Of a stretch of 64,000 nucleotides of DNA, positions 50,994 through 58,772 are shown piece by piece. Positions within the stretch are counted from its first letter, which is position 1; each line of letters opens with the position of its first letter. The stretch covers positions 43,541 through 107,540 of the forward strand of contig JACRAM010000069.1 of assembly GCA_016213405.1 (NCBI GenBank), given 5' to 3'. A model generated the notes under the pieces. The model did no database searches, was not told the DNA's origin, and saw nothing but the letters and a program-made list of their open reading frames with translations. The stretch is from Bacteroidota bacterium (GTDB lineage: Bacteria > Bacteroidota > Bacteroidia > Palsa-948). The position numbers were made by a program, and so were the translations under genes.

Positions 50994-52949
50994 TTACTTG
51001 AAAAAATGGTATGCAGTAAAACTCGCGAGGTAAGCAAGAATACTCATATAAATGAATTGAATGACAGGCCATTTCCATTTTTTTGTTTCGCGGTAAACAA
51101 CAGCCAGCGTGCTCATGCACTGCATGGCGAAAGCATAAAACAGCATCAGCGAAATTCCTACTGCGAAACTATATCTCGGTTTTTCTGTTTCGGGGTTTAT
51201 TTCGGCAGACATCTTCTCTCTGATTGAAAGTCCGTTGTTGCCGTCTCCCGTACTGTAAATAGTCGCCATAGTTCCAACAAAAACCTCCCGCGCAGCAAAA
51301 GAAGTAACGAGGGCAATTCCAACCTTCCAGTCAAAGCCAAGAGGTTTGATAGTTGGTTCAATAAATTTTCCGAGAATGCCTGCATAAGATGCTTCGAGTT
51401 TTTCAGCAGCTATCTGTGTTTGTGTTACTTTTTCATAAGGCCAGGGTTGAGGATACGATGCATATTGTTTGTCTATTTCTTCAAATTTATTTCCAGGAGC
51501 ATGCGAAGCCAGAAACCAAAGCAGGATGGAAATAGCGATGATTATCTTTCCTGCATCAAACAAAAAAACTTTGACTCTGTCAATAATCAAAAGCATGACA
51601 TTTTTCCAGCGTGGAGAGCGATAAGTCGGAAGTTCCATGATAAAATAACTGCGCTCCGTTGATTTGATTATATACTTCATTACAAATGCTGAACTGATTG
51701 CTGCAAGAAATCCGATGAGATACAGCGCCATCATCACCACGCCCTGCATATTAAAAAATCCAAACATTTTTTGGGACGGAATAACAAGCGCAATCAAAAG
51801 AGTGTAAACAGGCAACCGGGCGGAGCAGCTCATCAGAGGAGTAACCATGATAGTGATTAATCGTTCCTTCCAGTTGCTGATAGTGCGCGTGCCCATAATT
51901 GCCGGAACAGCACAGGCAACTCCGCTCAGAAGAGGAATAACCGAGCGACCGTTCAATCCGAATTTGCGCATGATTTTATCCATAATGAAACTAACGCGTG
52001 CCATATAGCCAGTATCTTCAAGAATGGCTATGAAGAAAAACAAAAGAGCAATCTGCGGAATAAAAACAGCAATGCCGCTCAAGCCGGAAAAAATTCCGTT
52101 TACAAGCAAATCAGAAAATTCTCCTTTGGGTAAATGCTCGGCTCCCCACTTGGAGAAAAAAATAAAAAGCGTTTCTATCCACTGCATGGGATAGGCGGCA
52201 ATAACAAACACAGATTCAAAAATCAAAAACAAAACAAAAAGAAAAATGGCGTAACCCCAGATTTTATGCGTAAGAATTTTATCGGTTCGCGATGAAAATA
52301 TTTCTTCCTCTTGCCGGTCTTTGAATTTAATGGAACCCTTAACAATTTCTGTGATGACGCGGTAACGCTCAATGGTTATTTGCTCGTCTGTTTTTCCAGC
52401 AAGAATTTCATCCGATAGTATTTTCTGATTCGGAATTTCAACCAGTGAAACAATTGCCAGCTTCAAGGTATCAATCCCTGTTTCTTTGCGCGCACTTATA
52501 GGAATCACTTTCACGCCAAGTTTTTGAGAAAGCGCATCCACATCTATTTCCATTCCCCTTTTCTCAACTATATCCATCATATTGAACACAATCACAACAG
52601 GAATTCTGAGATCAATGATTTGCGTGGCAAGAAATAGACTTCGCTTGAGATTTGAAGCATCAGCGACACAAAGAGTGAGGTCAGGATAATCTGAATTATT
52701 TTTGTCATGCAGGATTTCAACTGCAATTTTTTCATCATACGATTTCGGGTTCAAACTATATGCACCGGGCAAATCAGTGAACTCAACCGAAACATTTTTG
52801 ATTTTGCCAACTCCTGTTTTCCTGTCAACCGTTGCACCCGGAAAATTTGCTGTGCTTTGATTTAATCCGGTTAGAATATTGAAAAGTGTGGACTTTCCGC
52901 AATTAGGATTTCCAATCAATGCGATTTTTATTTTTTTTTCTTTTTCCAA
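50994..52949 (-). CDS. feoB: Ferrous iron transporter B
   Basis: The 651-residue membrane GTPase-transporter imports Fe(II). The N-terminal G domain has G1 'GNPNCGKSTLFN' (13-24), G3 'FTDLPGAYSL' and G4 'VFNMMD'. The membrane core has two Gate regions ('IPLLSGVACAVPAIMGTRTI' and 'VTSFAAREVFVGTMATIY') with the conserved Cys. It lies 21 bases downstream of feoA on the same strand. There is no feoC, usual outside Gammaproteobacteria. Confidence 0.95.
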   Translation of the reverse strand: MEKEKKIKIALIGNPNCGKSTLFNILTGLNQSTANFPGATVDRKTGVGKIKNVSVEFTDLPGAYSLNPKSYDEKIAVEILHDKNNSDYPDLTLCVADASNLKRSLFLATQIIDLRIPVVIVFNMMDIVEKRGMEIDVDALSQKLGVKVIPISARKETGIDTLKLAIVSLVEIPNQKILSDEILAGKTDEQITIERYRVITEIVKGSIKFKDRQEEEIFSSRTDKILTHKIWGYAIFLFVLFLIFESVFVIAAYPMQWIETLFIFFSKWGAEHLPKGEFSDLLVNGIFSGLSGIAVFIPQIALLFFFIAILEDTGYMARVSFIMDKIMRKFGLNGRSVIPLLSGVACAVPAIMGTRTISNWKERLITIMVTPLMSCSARLPVYTLLIALVIPSQKMFGFFNMQGVVMMALYLIGFLAAISSAFVMKYIIKSTERSYFIMELPTYRSPRWKNVMLLIIDRVKVFLFDAGKIIIAISILLWFLASHAPGNKFEEIDKQYASYPQPWPYEKVTQTQIAAEKLEASYAGILGKFIEPTIKPLGFDWKVGIALVTSFAAREVFVGTMATIYSTGDGNNGLSIREKMSAEINPETEKPRYSFAVGISLMLFYAFAMQCMSTLAVVYRETKKWKWPVIQFIYMSILAYLASFTAYHFFK

Positions 52950-52970
52950 GGGAAATAAAATCTGTTATGG

Positions 52971-53213
52971 CTATTCTATTTGCCTGATAATGACCGATGC
53001 AGCTTCTGATTTGCGAAGTCCAAGCGTGTAACCGCTCACAAAGATTGCAATGGGGTCTCCAAGTGGCGCTATGTTTTTCAGTTCTACAACTTCTCCGGGC
53101 AGACATCCCATCTCAAGCAATTTGACCGAAACTTCTTTATCCGTAAACGAATCAATGATTGCTTTTTCTCCCAAACGAAGTTCAGCGAGGGTATGAGGAA
53201 TACCGTTTTTCAT
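52971..53213 (-). CDS. feoA: FeoA domain protein
   Basis: The 80-residue SH3-like protein ('TLAELRLGEKAIIDSFTDKEVSVKLLEMGCLPGEVVELKNIAPLGDPIAIFVSGYTLGLRKSEAASVIIRQI') assists FeoB. It has the complete FeoA pattern with 'LLEMGCLPG' and 'DPIAI...Gy.lgLRk.eA'. First gene of feoAB; a TAACTTTG -7 element lies only about 8 bases before the ATG. Confidence 0.93.
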   Translation of the reverse strand: MKNGIPHTLAELRLGEKAIIDSFTDKEVSVKLLEMGCLPGEVVELKNIAPLGDPIAIFVSGYTLGLRKSEAASVIIRQIE

Positions 53214-53220
53214 AGCAAAA

Positions 53221-53228
53221 CAAAGTTA
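53221..53228 (-). promoter_or_regulatory. -7 element of feoAB
   Basis: TAACTTTG on the minus strand ends 8 bases before the feoA ATG, predicting a nearly leaderless mRNA. No clear Fur-box-like dyad was recognised. Confidence 0.4.
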
Positions 53229-53273
53229 ATGAATGCATTTGCTTCTTGCTACCTAAAAGAGGGTATTCTTAAA

Positions 53274-53429
53274 TTACGAGTGACGAATGATAAATGACGA
53301 ATTTGTATTAGCATGTCCTTTCTGTTTTTTCCATGAAGGACAATCCGCGCATTTATTTTTCGGACGAAAAAGATAACAACCAGACAGGAGAATGCAGATA
53401 ATAATCAGTATAAAAAATCGTTTTAACAT
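53274..53429 (-). CDS. Very small lipoprotein (51 residues) with a repeat-encoded tail
   Basis: Reading from the ATG at 53427-53429 gives MLKRFFILIIICILLSGCYL, then 'FRPKNKCADCPSWKKQKG' and a tail 'HANTNSSFIIRHS' before the TAA at 53274-53276. The lipobox 'LLSGC' (Cys18) and the C-x2-C motif 'KCADCPSW' resemble short Cys-containing lipoproteins I associate with Bacteroidota. The last residues SSFIIRHS and the stop are encoded by a 'gacgaatgataaatgacgaa' dispersed repeat. The function is unknown. The start codon lies beside, and divergent from, the Mla-type ABC operon. Confidence 0.6.
   Translation of the reverse strand: MLKRFFILIIICILLSGCYLFRPKNKCADCPSWKKQKGHANTNSSFIIRHS
53277..53305. repeat. 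'TGACGAATGATAAATGACGAAT' short-period repeat
   Basis: A 9-12-base period unit at the 3' end of the small lipoprotein gene. A shorter relative (gacgagtgacgaatc, 34626-34640) lies in the 3' end of mtaB. Confidence 0.6.
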
Positions 53430-53450
53430 TGCAGTACAAAGATACAACGA

Positions 53451-53479
53451 TTCGCCTGTATATTTATTCCCTATTTTCG
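53451..53479 (+). promoter_or_regulatory. Promoter of the Mla-type ABC operon
   Basis: TTC (53451-53453), 18 bases, then TATTTTCG (53472-53479) in the context CCTATTTTCGCAGAG, one base off the -7 consensus. The leader would be only a few bases before the ATG at 53489. Confidence 0.4.
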
Positions 53480-53488
53480 CAGAGACAA

Positions 53489-54244
53489 ATGCTTACATTC
53501 ATTTCAAACATATTTTTTCATATCGGCAGGTATTATACGCTTGTAATCAGGTCATTTAACCGACCTGAAAAAAATCATGTTTTCCGAAAAAGGATTTTTG
53601 AAGAAATTGACCGGCTGGGTGTCAGCTCCATTCCCATCGTATTGATTATTTCTCTTTTTATGGGAGCGGTAATCACCATTCAGGCAGCATTCGGTTTTGA
53701 AAGCCCGTGGATTCCGCTTTATGCAGTTGGAATAACCACAAGAGATTCTGTTATACTTGAATTTGCGCCCACGCTGGTAAGTCTGATTCTGGCAGGAAAA
53801 GTCGGTTCAAACATCGCTTCTGAAATAGGTACCATGCGTGTGTCTGAGCAAATTGATGCGCTTGAAATCATGGGCGTTAATTCAGCATCACATCTTATTC
53901 TTCCAAAAATAATTGCAGCAGTTTTTATTAATCCATTTTTGATTGTCCTCAGCATGTTTACAGGAATTATCGGTGGATGGTTGTTTGGAACGCTGACAAA
54001 TGTTGTTACTCCTTACGAATACATTTATGGCATTCAATATGATTTCAGAATTTATAATGTGATTTACGCATTGATCAAAACGGTAGTGTTTGCATTCATC
54101 ATCTCTTCCGTTCCTGCCTATCATGGCTATTTTACAAAAGGCGGAGCTTTAGAAGTAGGCAAATCAAGCACCACGGCTGTTGTGTACAGTTCCCTGCTGA
54201 TTTTGCTTTTCAATTTCATTCTCACTCAATTATTACTGGCGTGA
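53489..54244 (+). CDS. MlaE/YrbE-type ABC transporter permease
   Basis: The 251-residue membrane protein has the MlaE fold: 'RIFEEIDRLGVSSIPIVLIISLFMGAVITIQAAFGF', 'EFAPTLVSLILAGKVGSNIASEIGTMRVSEQIDALEIMGVN' (the signature block) and 'GVINPFLIVLSMFTGIIGGW'-like segments. It acts with an MlaF-type ATPase in lipid transport between membranes and outer-membrane asymmetry. The ATG at 53489 is preferred over an upstream start at 53429 that lies before the promoter. The stop overlaps the start of the ATPase gene (GTGA). Confidence 0.9.
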   Translation: MLTFISNIFFHIGRYYTLVIRSFNRPEKNHVFRKRIFEEIDRLGVSSIPIVLIISLFMGAVITIQAAFGFESPWIPLYAVGITTRDSVILEFAPTLVSLILAGKVGSNIASEIGTMRVSEQIDALEIMGVNSASHLILPKIIAAVFINPFLIVLSMFTGIIGGWLFGTLTNVVTPYEYIYGIQYDFRIYNVIYALIKTVVFAFIISSVPAYHGYFTKGGALEVGKSSTTAVVYSSLLILLFNFILTQLLLA

Positions 54245-54987
54245 TTGAAGTACGAAACATATCAAAATCATTTGGGCAGAAACAGGTTCTGAAAAATGTT
54301 TCGCTTGTCGCGGAGAAAGGGAAAACCACGCTAGTCATAGGAGAAAGCGGCCACGGAAAAACCGTGCTGATGAAATGCATTGTAGGCTTAGAGGAAGTAG
54401 ACAGCGGTGCTGTTTTTTATGATGGCAGAAATTTTTCAGAAATGAAAATCAAACAGCGGAAAGAAATCCGAAAGGAAATGGGAATGCTTTTCCAGGGTGC
54501 TGCTCTTTTTGATTCTCTTTCGGCAGAAGAAAATGTGGGCTTCCCGCTTTCCATGTTTACTAATATGACCGAAGAAGAAAAACTGGAACGTGTAAATTTC
54601 TGTCTCAAAAGAGTAAATCTTGAAAATGCCAACAAACTTTTTCCTTCTGAACTCAGCGGAGGAATGAAAAAACGCGTGGGCATTGCGCGCGCTATCGCCT
54701 TGAGTCCAAAATATCTTTTCTGCGATGAACCCAATTCAGGATTAGACCCACTCACCTCGGTTGTGATTGATGATCTGATAAAGGAAATCACTCAGGAGTT
54801 CAACATCACTACCATCGTGAACACACACGATATGAATTCAGTGATGAACATTGGCGATAAAGTAATTTTTATTTACAAAGGGCAAAAGTGGTGGGAAGGA
54901 AGCAGCAAGGATATTCTTCATTCGGATAATAAGGAAGTTGCGGAGTTTGTCGGAACTGCAAAAATGCTGAAGGAATTAAAAAAGTAA
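54241..54987 (+). CDS. MlaF-type ABC transporter ATP-binding protein
   Basis: The 248-residue ATPase starts with GTG overlapping the permease stop by 4 bases, implying translational coupling. Walker A '[12 protein letters not shown]', Q-loop '[21 protein letters not shown]' (typical of MlaF), signature '[15 protein letters not shown]', Walker B '[13 protein letters not shown]' and H-loop 'VNTHDMNSV' are all present. No MlaD (MCE) gene follows; in Bacteroidota it is often elsewhere. The next gene, gcvH, has its own -7 element. Confidence 0.92.
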   Translation: MIEVRNISKSFGQKQVLKNVSLVAEKGKTTLVIGESGHGKTVLMKCIVGLEEVDSGAVFYDGRNFSEMKIKQRKEIRKEMGMLFQGAALFDSLSAEENVGFPLSMFTNMTEEEKLERVNFCLKRVNLENANKLFPSELSGGMKKRVGIARAIALSPKYLFCDEPNSGLDPLTSVVIDDLIKEITQEFNITTIVNTHDMNSVMNIGDKVIFIYKGQKWWEGSSKDILHSDNKEVAEFVGTAKMLKELKK

Positions 54988-55003
54988 GAAATAAAACTAA
55001 TTA

Positions 55004-55011
55004 TATATTTG
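55004..55011 (+). promoter_or_regulatory. -7 element of gcvH
   Basis: TATATTTG in the context ATTATATATTTGCAG, 20 bases before the ATG at 55032. No TTG is found at the ideal distance. Confidence 0.45.
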
Positions 55012-55031
55012 CAGTCTATAAAAATCATTTT

Positions 55032-55412
55032 ATGAATTTTCCATCCAACCTGAAATATTCCAAGGATCACGAATGGATTCGCGTGGAAGGCAATGATGCT
55101 TATATCGGAATCACCGAATTTGCACAGGGAGAACTGGGCGACATCGTATTTGTTGACATAGGCACGCGAGGCGATACGCTCGATAAAGAAGCCGTGTTTG
55201 GTACGATTGAGGCCGTGAAAACAGTTTCTGATTTATTCATGCCGATTGGTGGAAAAGTAATGGAGCTCAATTCTAAAATTGATACTAATCCTGAATTGGT
55301 AAACAAAGACCCCTACGGTGAAGGATGGCTGATTAAAATTTCTGTTTCAAATCTTGCTGACATAAATATGCTTTTGTCAGCCGATGATTATCAGAAGTTG
55401 CTCGGAAAGTAA
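55032..55412 (+). CDS. gcvH: Glycine cleavage system H protein
   Basis: The 126-residue lipoyl carrier shuttles the aminomethyl group between the P and T proteins. '[35 protein letters not shown]' and the lipoylation site Lys63 in '[15 protein letters not shown]' are both standard. Its end abuts the convergent cysteine desulfurase gene with no gap. Other gcv genes are not in the window. Confidence 0.96.
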   Translation: MNFPSNLKYSKDHEWIRVEGNDAYIGITEFAQGELGDIVFVDIGTRGDTLDKEAVFGTIEAVKTVSDLFMPIGGKVMELNSKIDTNPELVNKDPYGEGWLIKISVSNLADINMLLSADDYQKLLGK

Positions 55413-56558
55413 TTATCGCCTCAGCTCTTTTATTTTCTCTTTCATCTTTCCACAAACAAAATCTATTTCTTCTTTCGTTGTGAATTTTCCGAGTGAGAAA
55501 CGGATGGATGAATACGCCATTTCATCGGGGATTCCCATCGCTTTCAAAACATACGATGGTTCAGGAATTTCGGAAGAACAGGCAGAACCAGCTGATACAG
55601 CAACCTCAGGAAGTTTTGCGATGAGAGAATCGGCTTTCACATTTTGAAAAAAAAGATTAGTGACATTTGGCAGGCGGTTTTTGATGCTTCCGTTTACAAA
55701 AACGTTTTTTAAGCCAAGAAAATGCTGTTCAAGTAGGGTTCTGAGAGCAGAAATCCGTTGCGCGTCATTCCACATTTCTTTTTCCGCGAGTTCGCAAGCT
55801 TTTCCTAATCCGACAATAGCAGGAACATTCAATGTTCCGCTTCTTAATCCGCGCTCGTGCCCGCCTCCGTGAATGAGCGGAGGTAAACTCACACGGGGAT
55901 TTTTTCTTCTCACATACAAAACCCCGATTCCTTTTGGTCCATAGAATTTGTGTGCTGAGAGACAAAGTAAATCAATCCCATCGCTTTCCACATCCACATT
56001 AATTTTCCCCACTGCCTGCGTTGCATCACTCATGAAGATGCTTCCCTTCTCATGAACAATTTTCGAAATCTCATTTATCGGCTGAATCACTCCTGTTTCA
56101 TTGTTCGCAACCATCACGCAAACAAGAATGGTTTTGTCTGTAATGCTTTCGCGAAGCTGATCAAGGTTAATTAATCCTTCTCTGTCAACCGGCAGGTAAG
56201 TTACCTGCGCACCTTTTGTTTCAAGGTATTTGCAAGTATCCAAAACTGCTTTGTGCTCGGTGGAAACGGTGATGATGTGATTTCCTTTGGAAGAATGATT
56301 TTCAAAAACTCCTTTGATGGCGAAATTGATTGCTTCGGTTGCTCCTGAAGTAAAAATTATTTCATGCGCAGTTGCATGAATGAGTTTTGCGGCATGTTCT
56401 CTCGCTTTTTCAACTGCGGCTTCTGCAATCCATCCGAAAGAATGTGTTTTGCTCGCAGCATTTCCAAATTTTTCTGTAAAGTACGGAAGCATTGCTTCCA
56501 GCACACGATGATCTACCGGAGTAGTGGAGTTATAATCGAGATAAATCGGAAGTTTCAT
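55413..56558 (-). CDS. Cysteine desulfurase (IscS/NifS type)
   Basis: The 381-residue PLP enzyme removes sulfur from cysteine for Fe-S clusters and tRNA thiolation. 'IYLDYNSTTPVDHRVLEAMLPYF' is the family opening. His103 in 'VSTEHKAVLD' and PLP-Lys204 in 'LSAHKFYGPKGIGVLYVR' are present, and the active-site Cys327 lies in 'VSAGSACSSEIPEPSYVL'. The loop length around the Cys fits class I (IscS/NifS). The ATG at 56556-56558 (MKLPIYLDYN) is chosen over an upstream TTG. No iscU is adjacent. Confidence 0.93.
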   Translation of the reverse strand: MKLPIYLDYNSTTPVDHRVLEAMLPYFTEKFGNAASKTHSFGWIAEAAVEKAREHAAKLIHATAHEIIFTSGATEAINFAIKGVFENHSSKGNHIITVSTEHKAVLDTCKYLETKGAQVTYLPVDREGLINLDQLRESITDKTILVCVMVANNETGVIQPINEISKIVHEKGSIFMSDATQAVGKINVDVESDGIDLLCLSAHKFYGPKGIGVLYVRRKNPRVSLPPLIHGGGHERGLRSGTLNVPAIVGLGKACELAEKEMWNDAQRISALRTLLEQHFLGLKNVFVNGSIKNRLPNVTNLFFQNVKADSLIAKLPEVAVSAGSACSSEIPEPSYVLKAMGIPDEMAYSSIRFSLGKFTTKEEIDFVCGKMKEKIKELRR

Positions 56559-56604
56559 TAAAAGCAAATATACATACCCGCAAGCTACACAAAAGGAAAA
56601 AAAA

Positions 56605-58374
56605 TTACTGCTTTACTCCGCTCTTATAGGTTTCCTTTCGGATTACATTTTCTTTTGCATCGTAAAAAATCCAATCACCATGCTTTAAACTAATCCATTC
56701 TGTTTTTTCGCTGGGGCGGGAAATGGCATAATGCCCAACGCTGATAATCTTTCCATCCATCGCCCATGTTTTTATTTCTCCAGCCAGTTTTCCGAATTTG
56801 TGGTTTTCCTCCATATACTTCGCGCCTGTTTCATAATAGTAAGTCCACTTGCCATCTTTCTCACCGCCCACAAAATTGCCTTCATTTTCTAAAAGTCCTG
56901 TATCATAGAAAAATTTCCAATCACCTTCTTTCAATCCTTTCTGGTAATTGCCCTGCTGATATATTTTTTCATTCTTAAACCAGTTGGTCCAGAATCCTGT
57001 CTTCAAGCTGTCTTTGTATTCACCTTCATAATTTTTTATTCCATTATCAAACCAACCGATCCACTTTCCGTTCATCGCGCCATTGCTGAAACTTCCTTCA
57101 TCTTTTTTCTGTCCGTTTTCAAACCAGGAAGTCCACAAACTGTCTTGCTTATCGTCAATAAATTTCCCCCTTTCCATTTGTTGTCCGCCCTTATAATAAA
57201 ATTCCCAGTGACCGTTTTTCTTTCCGTCCTTATAAAATCCTTTTTTCCATATTGCTCCTTTGTAATACCAGTATTGCCACAAACTATCCTGTTTATCCTT
57301 TTTGTAGTAGCCTTCTGCTTCTTTATTTCCGTTGTCGTGCCAATAAATCCATTTTCCGTTTTGCAAATCATCTTTCAGAGTTCCTTCCATTTCAATACTT
57401 CCGTTTTCGCGATAAAATTTCCAGTAGCCGTTCTTTTTGTCATTTGAATAAGCGCTTTCGCTTTTTGTTTTTCCGCTTTGAAAATAATTAACGCACTTGC
57501 CTTCTTTTTTTCCATTGGAGAAAGTTATGAGATGCTCTTTCCATCCATCTCGGCTCCAGAGAAACCATTCACCATTTTCTTTTCCGTCTTTTAAATTGCC
57601 CTCTCTGAGTTTTGTGTTTTGCACATCATAAAAAATGTAAAGTCCGTTTCCATCTTTTACTTGCTGTTTTCCATCCTCTGTATAGAAATTCATCACAAGG
57701 AAATCATTATTTGAAATATATTTTCTTTCTTCTTTGGTATTACCGTTCTTGTAATAATACATCCATTTGCCTTCTCGCTTTCCGTTTTTGTATTCGCCTT
57801 CAAACATTTTTTTACCGTTGTCAAAGTACTGAGTAAAAGTTCCTTCTTCCTTGTCAAACTGAAAATATCCTTCACTCTGCTTGTTGCCGTTTGAATAATA
57901 ATATTGAAAGGTTCCGTGCCTGATGCTGAGCCAGTTGTTTTTCGATTCGACCACACGAAAGTTTTCCACACTTTTCTTCTTCGCGTTTTCAAACCATCCC
58001 AGCCAGAAACTATCCGGAAGATTTTGTTTGTAATATCCTGTCTGAGCGGATTTTCCCTTCTCATACCAGTAAGAAACTTTTCCTTCTTTTTTCCCTTTCT
58101 CATAATTCTCCTGGCTCTGCAATTGCCCGTTCGGATGCCACGCTTTCCAAACGCCCTCTTCCAATCCCATGTTGTAGTTTCCTTCCTTGGCAAGTTTGCC
58201 ATCCTTGTACCATTGCGTAAACTTTCCGTGCTGTACACCGTTTTTAAAATCCTCCTCTGATTTCTTATGAATGGAATCGTTATTCCAGTAAGTGATAACG
58301 GGCTGTGAAAAACAAGGCAAAAGACCAAAGTTAAAAGTCAAAAGGGAAAAACAAAAAAATAGAAATCGATTCAT
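56605..58374 (-). CDS. Secreted MORN/YwqK-repeat protein (about 20 repeats)
   Basis: The 589-residue protein starts at the ATG at 58372-58374; an open frame continues upstream through the tRNA-linked hairpin but is not credible. Signal peptide MNRFLFFCFSLLTFNFGLLP, ending about 'CFSQ'. The rest is about twenty tandem 23-25-residue units of the form 'G.W..yy.nG....eg.yk.gk..G', as in 'GKWMYYYKNGNTKEERKY' and 'GKWIYWHDNGNKEAEGYY'. This is the MORN-variant (YwqK family) beta-hairpin array. In Bacteroidota such exported arrays are common and of unknown function. The signal core is encoded by a 'gttaaaagtcaaaag' unit. Confidence 0.87.
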   Translation of the reverse strand: MNRFLFFCFSLLTFNFGLLPCFSQPVITYWNNDSIHKKSEEDFKNGVQHGKFTQWYKDGKLAKEGNYNMGLEEGVWKAWHPNGQLQSQENYEKGKKEGKVSYWYEKGKSAQTGYYKQNLPDSFWLGWFENAKKKSVENFRVVESKNNWLSIRHGTFQYYYSNGNKQSEGYFQFDKEEGTFTQYFDNGKKMFEGEYKNGKREGKWMYYYKNGNTKEERKYISNNDFLVMNFYTEDGKQQVKDGNGLYIFYDVQNTKLREGNLKDGKENGEWFLWSRDGWKEHLITFSNGKKEGKCVNYFQSGKTKSESAYSNDKKNGYWKFYRENGSIEMEGTLKDDLQNGKWIYWHDNGNKEAEGYYKKDKQDSLWQYWYYKGAIWKKGFYKDGKKNGHWEFYYKGGQQMERGKFIDDKQDSLWTSWFENGQKKDEGSFSNGAMNGKWIGWFDNGIKNYEGEYKDSLKTGFWTNWFKNEKIYQQGNYQKGLKEGDWKFFYDTGLLENEGNFVGGEKDGKWTYYYETGAKYMEENHKFGKLAGEIKTWAMDGKIISVGHYAISRPSEKTEWISLKHGDWIFYDAKENVIRKETYKSGVKQ

Positions 58375-58389
58375 AGAAAAATAATTGCT

Positions 58390-58397
58390 CAAACATA
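58390..58397 (-). promoter_or_regulatory. Possible -7 element of the MORN gene
   Basis: TATGTTTG on the minus strand, 16 bases before the ATG. The nearest TTG is only 14 bases upstream, shorter than ideal. Confidence 0.35.
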
Positions 58398-58481
58398 AAG
58401 ATTTATCGGTGCAATCATTTTTAATAACGAGCCAATCTTTTGCACAATTTATTTCTGAAGATATTCTTGTTGTGACGAGAC

Positions 58482-58539
58482 CAACAGAAAATCCCGCACT
58501 TAATCCCGAATGTTTTCGGGGGTGCGGGATTTTCTGTTG
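58482..58539 (-). terminator. Perfect 18-bp hairpin immediately 3' of tRNA-Gln
   Basis: CAACAGAAAATCCCGCAC (58482-58499) is a perfect inverted copy of 58522-58539, with an inner CCCGAA/TTCGGG stem. It begins one base after the tRNA 3' end on the minus strand. It is probably the tRNA transcript terminator or processing signal, although no strong U-run follows. Confidence 0.7.
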
Positions 58540-58540
58540 T

Positions 58541-58612
58541 TGACCCACCAGGGCTCGAACCTGGACTCTACTGAACCAAAATCAGTCGTGTTGCCAATTA
58601 CACCATGGGTCA
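58541..58612 (-). tRNA. tRNA-Gln (anticodon UUG)
   Basis: The 72-base cloverleaf has acceptor stem TGACCCA/TGGGTCA. The anticodon stem ACTGA/TCAGT has loop TTTTGGT giving anticodon TTG. The T arm is CCAGG-TTCGAGC-CCTGG with the canonical TTCGA. CCA is not encoded. Confidence 0.95.
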
Positions 58613-58620
58613 ATGGGACG

Positions 58621-58628
58621 CAAAAATA
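58621..58628 (-). promoter_or_regulatory. -7 element of the tRNA-Gln gene
   Basis: TATTTTTG on the minus strand, 8 bases before the mature 5' end of the tRNA, consistent with a very short precursor leader. Confidence 0.45.
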
Positions 58629-58706
58629 AAAATATTACTGATTGTTAAAGATTGTTAATGCAATTATGAGGGTGAAATATTTCATACATTCGCCAACAAA
58701 TTATTA

Positions 58707-58766
58707 AGGATTTTCAGAATCAGGAATCAGGAATCTGAAATCCTAATTCTGAGAATCCTAAATTCC
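58707..58766. repeat. 'GGAATCAGGAATCTGAAATCC' dyad upstream of the DUF2723 gene
   Basis: AGGATTTTCAGAATCAGGAATCAGG and its inverted form CCTAATTCTGAGAATCCT make a dyad ending 6 bases before the GTG start. It is the same family as the signal-peptide unit at 46.27 kb. Confidence 0.6.
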
Positions 58767-58772
58767 TCGCCT

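Noticed and set aside
57693..58328. Long antisense or alternate-frame open frames in the MORN, pepA and DUF2723 genes
   Set aside because: They are shadows of strongly conserved genes in other frames. They have no recognisable domains, and their composition follows the host gene.
56605..58374. Calling the MORN protein a YwqK antitoxin
   Set aside because: It has a signal peptide and about 20 repeats, unlike the small cytosolic protein that gave the family its name.
58375..58548. Upstream extension of the MORN protein
   Set aside because: It would run through the tRNA-linked hairpin and hide a good signal peptide starting at 58374.
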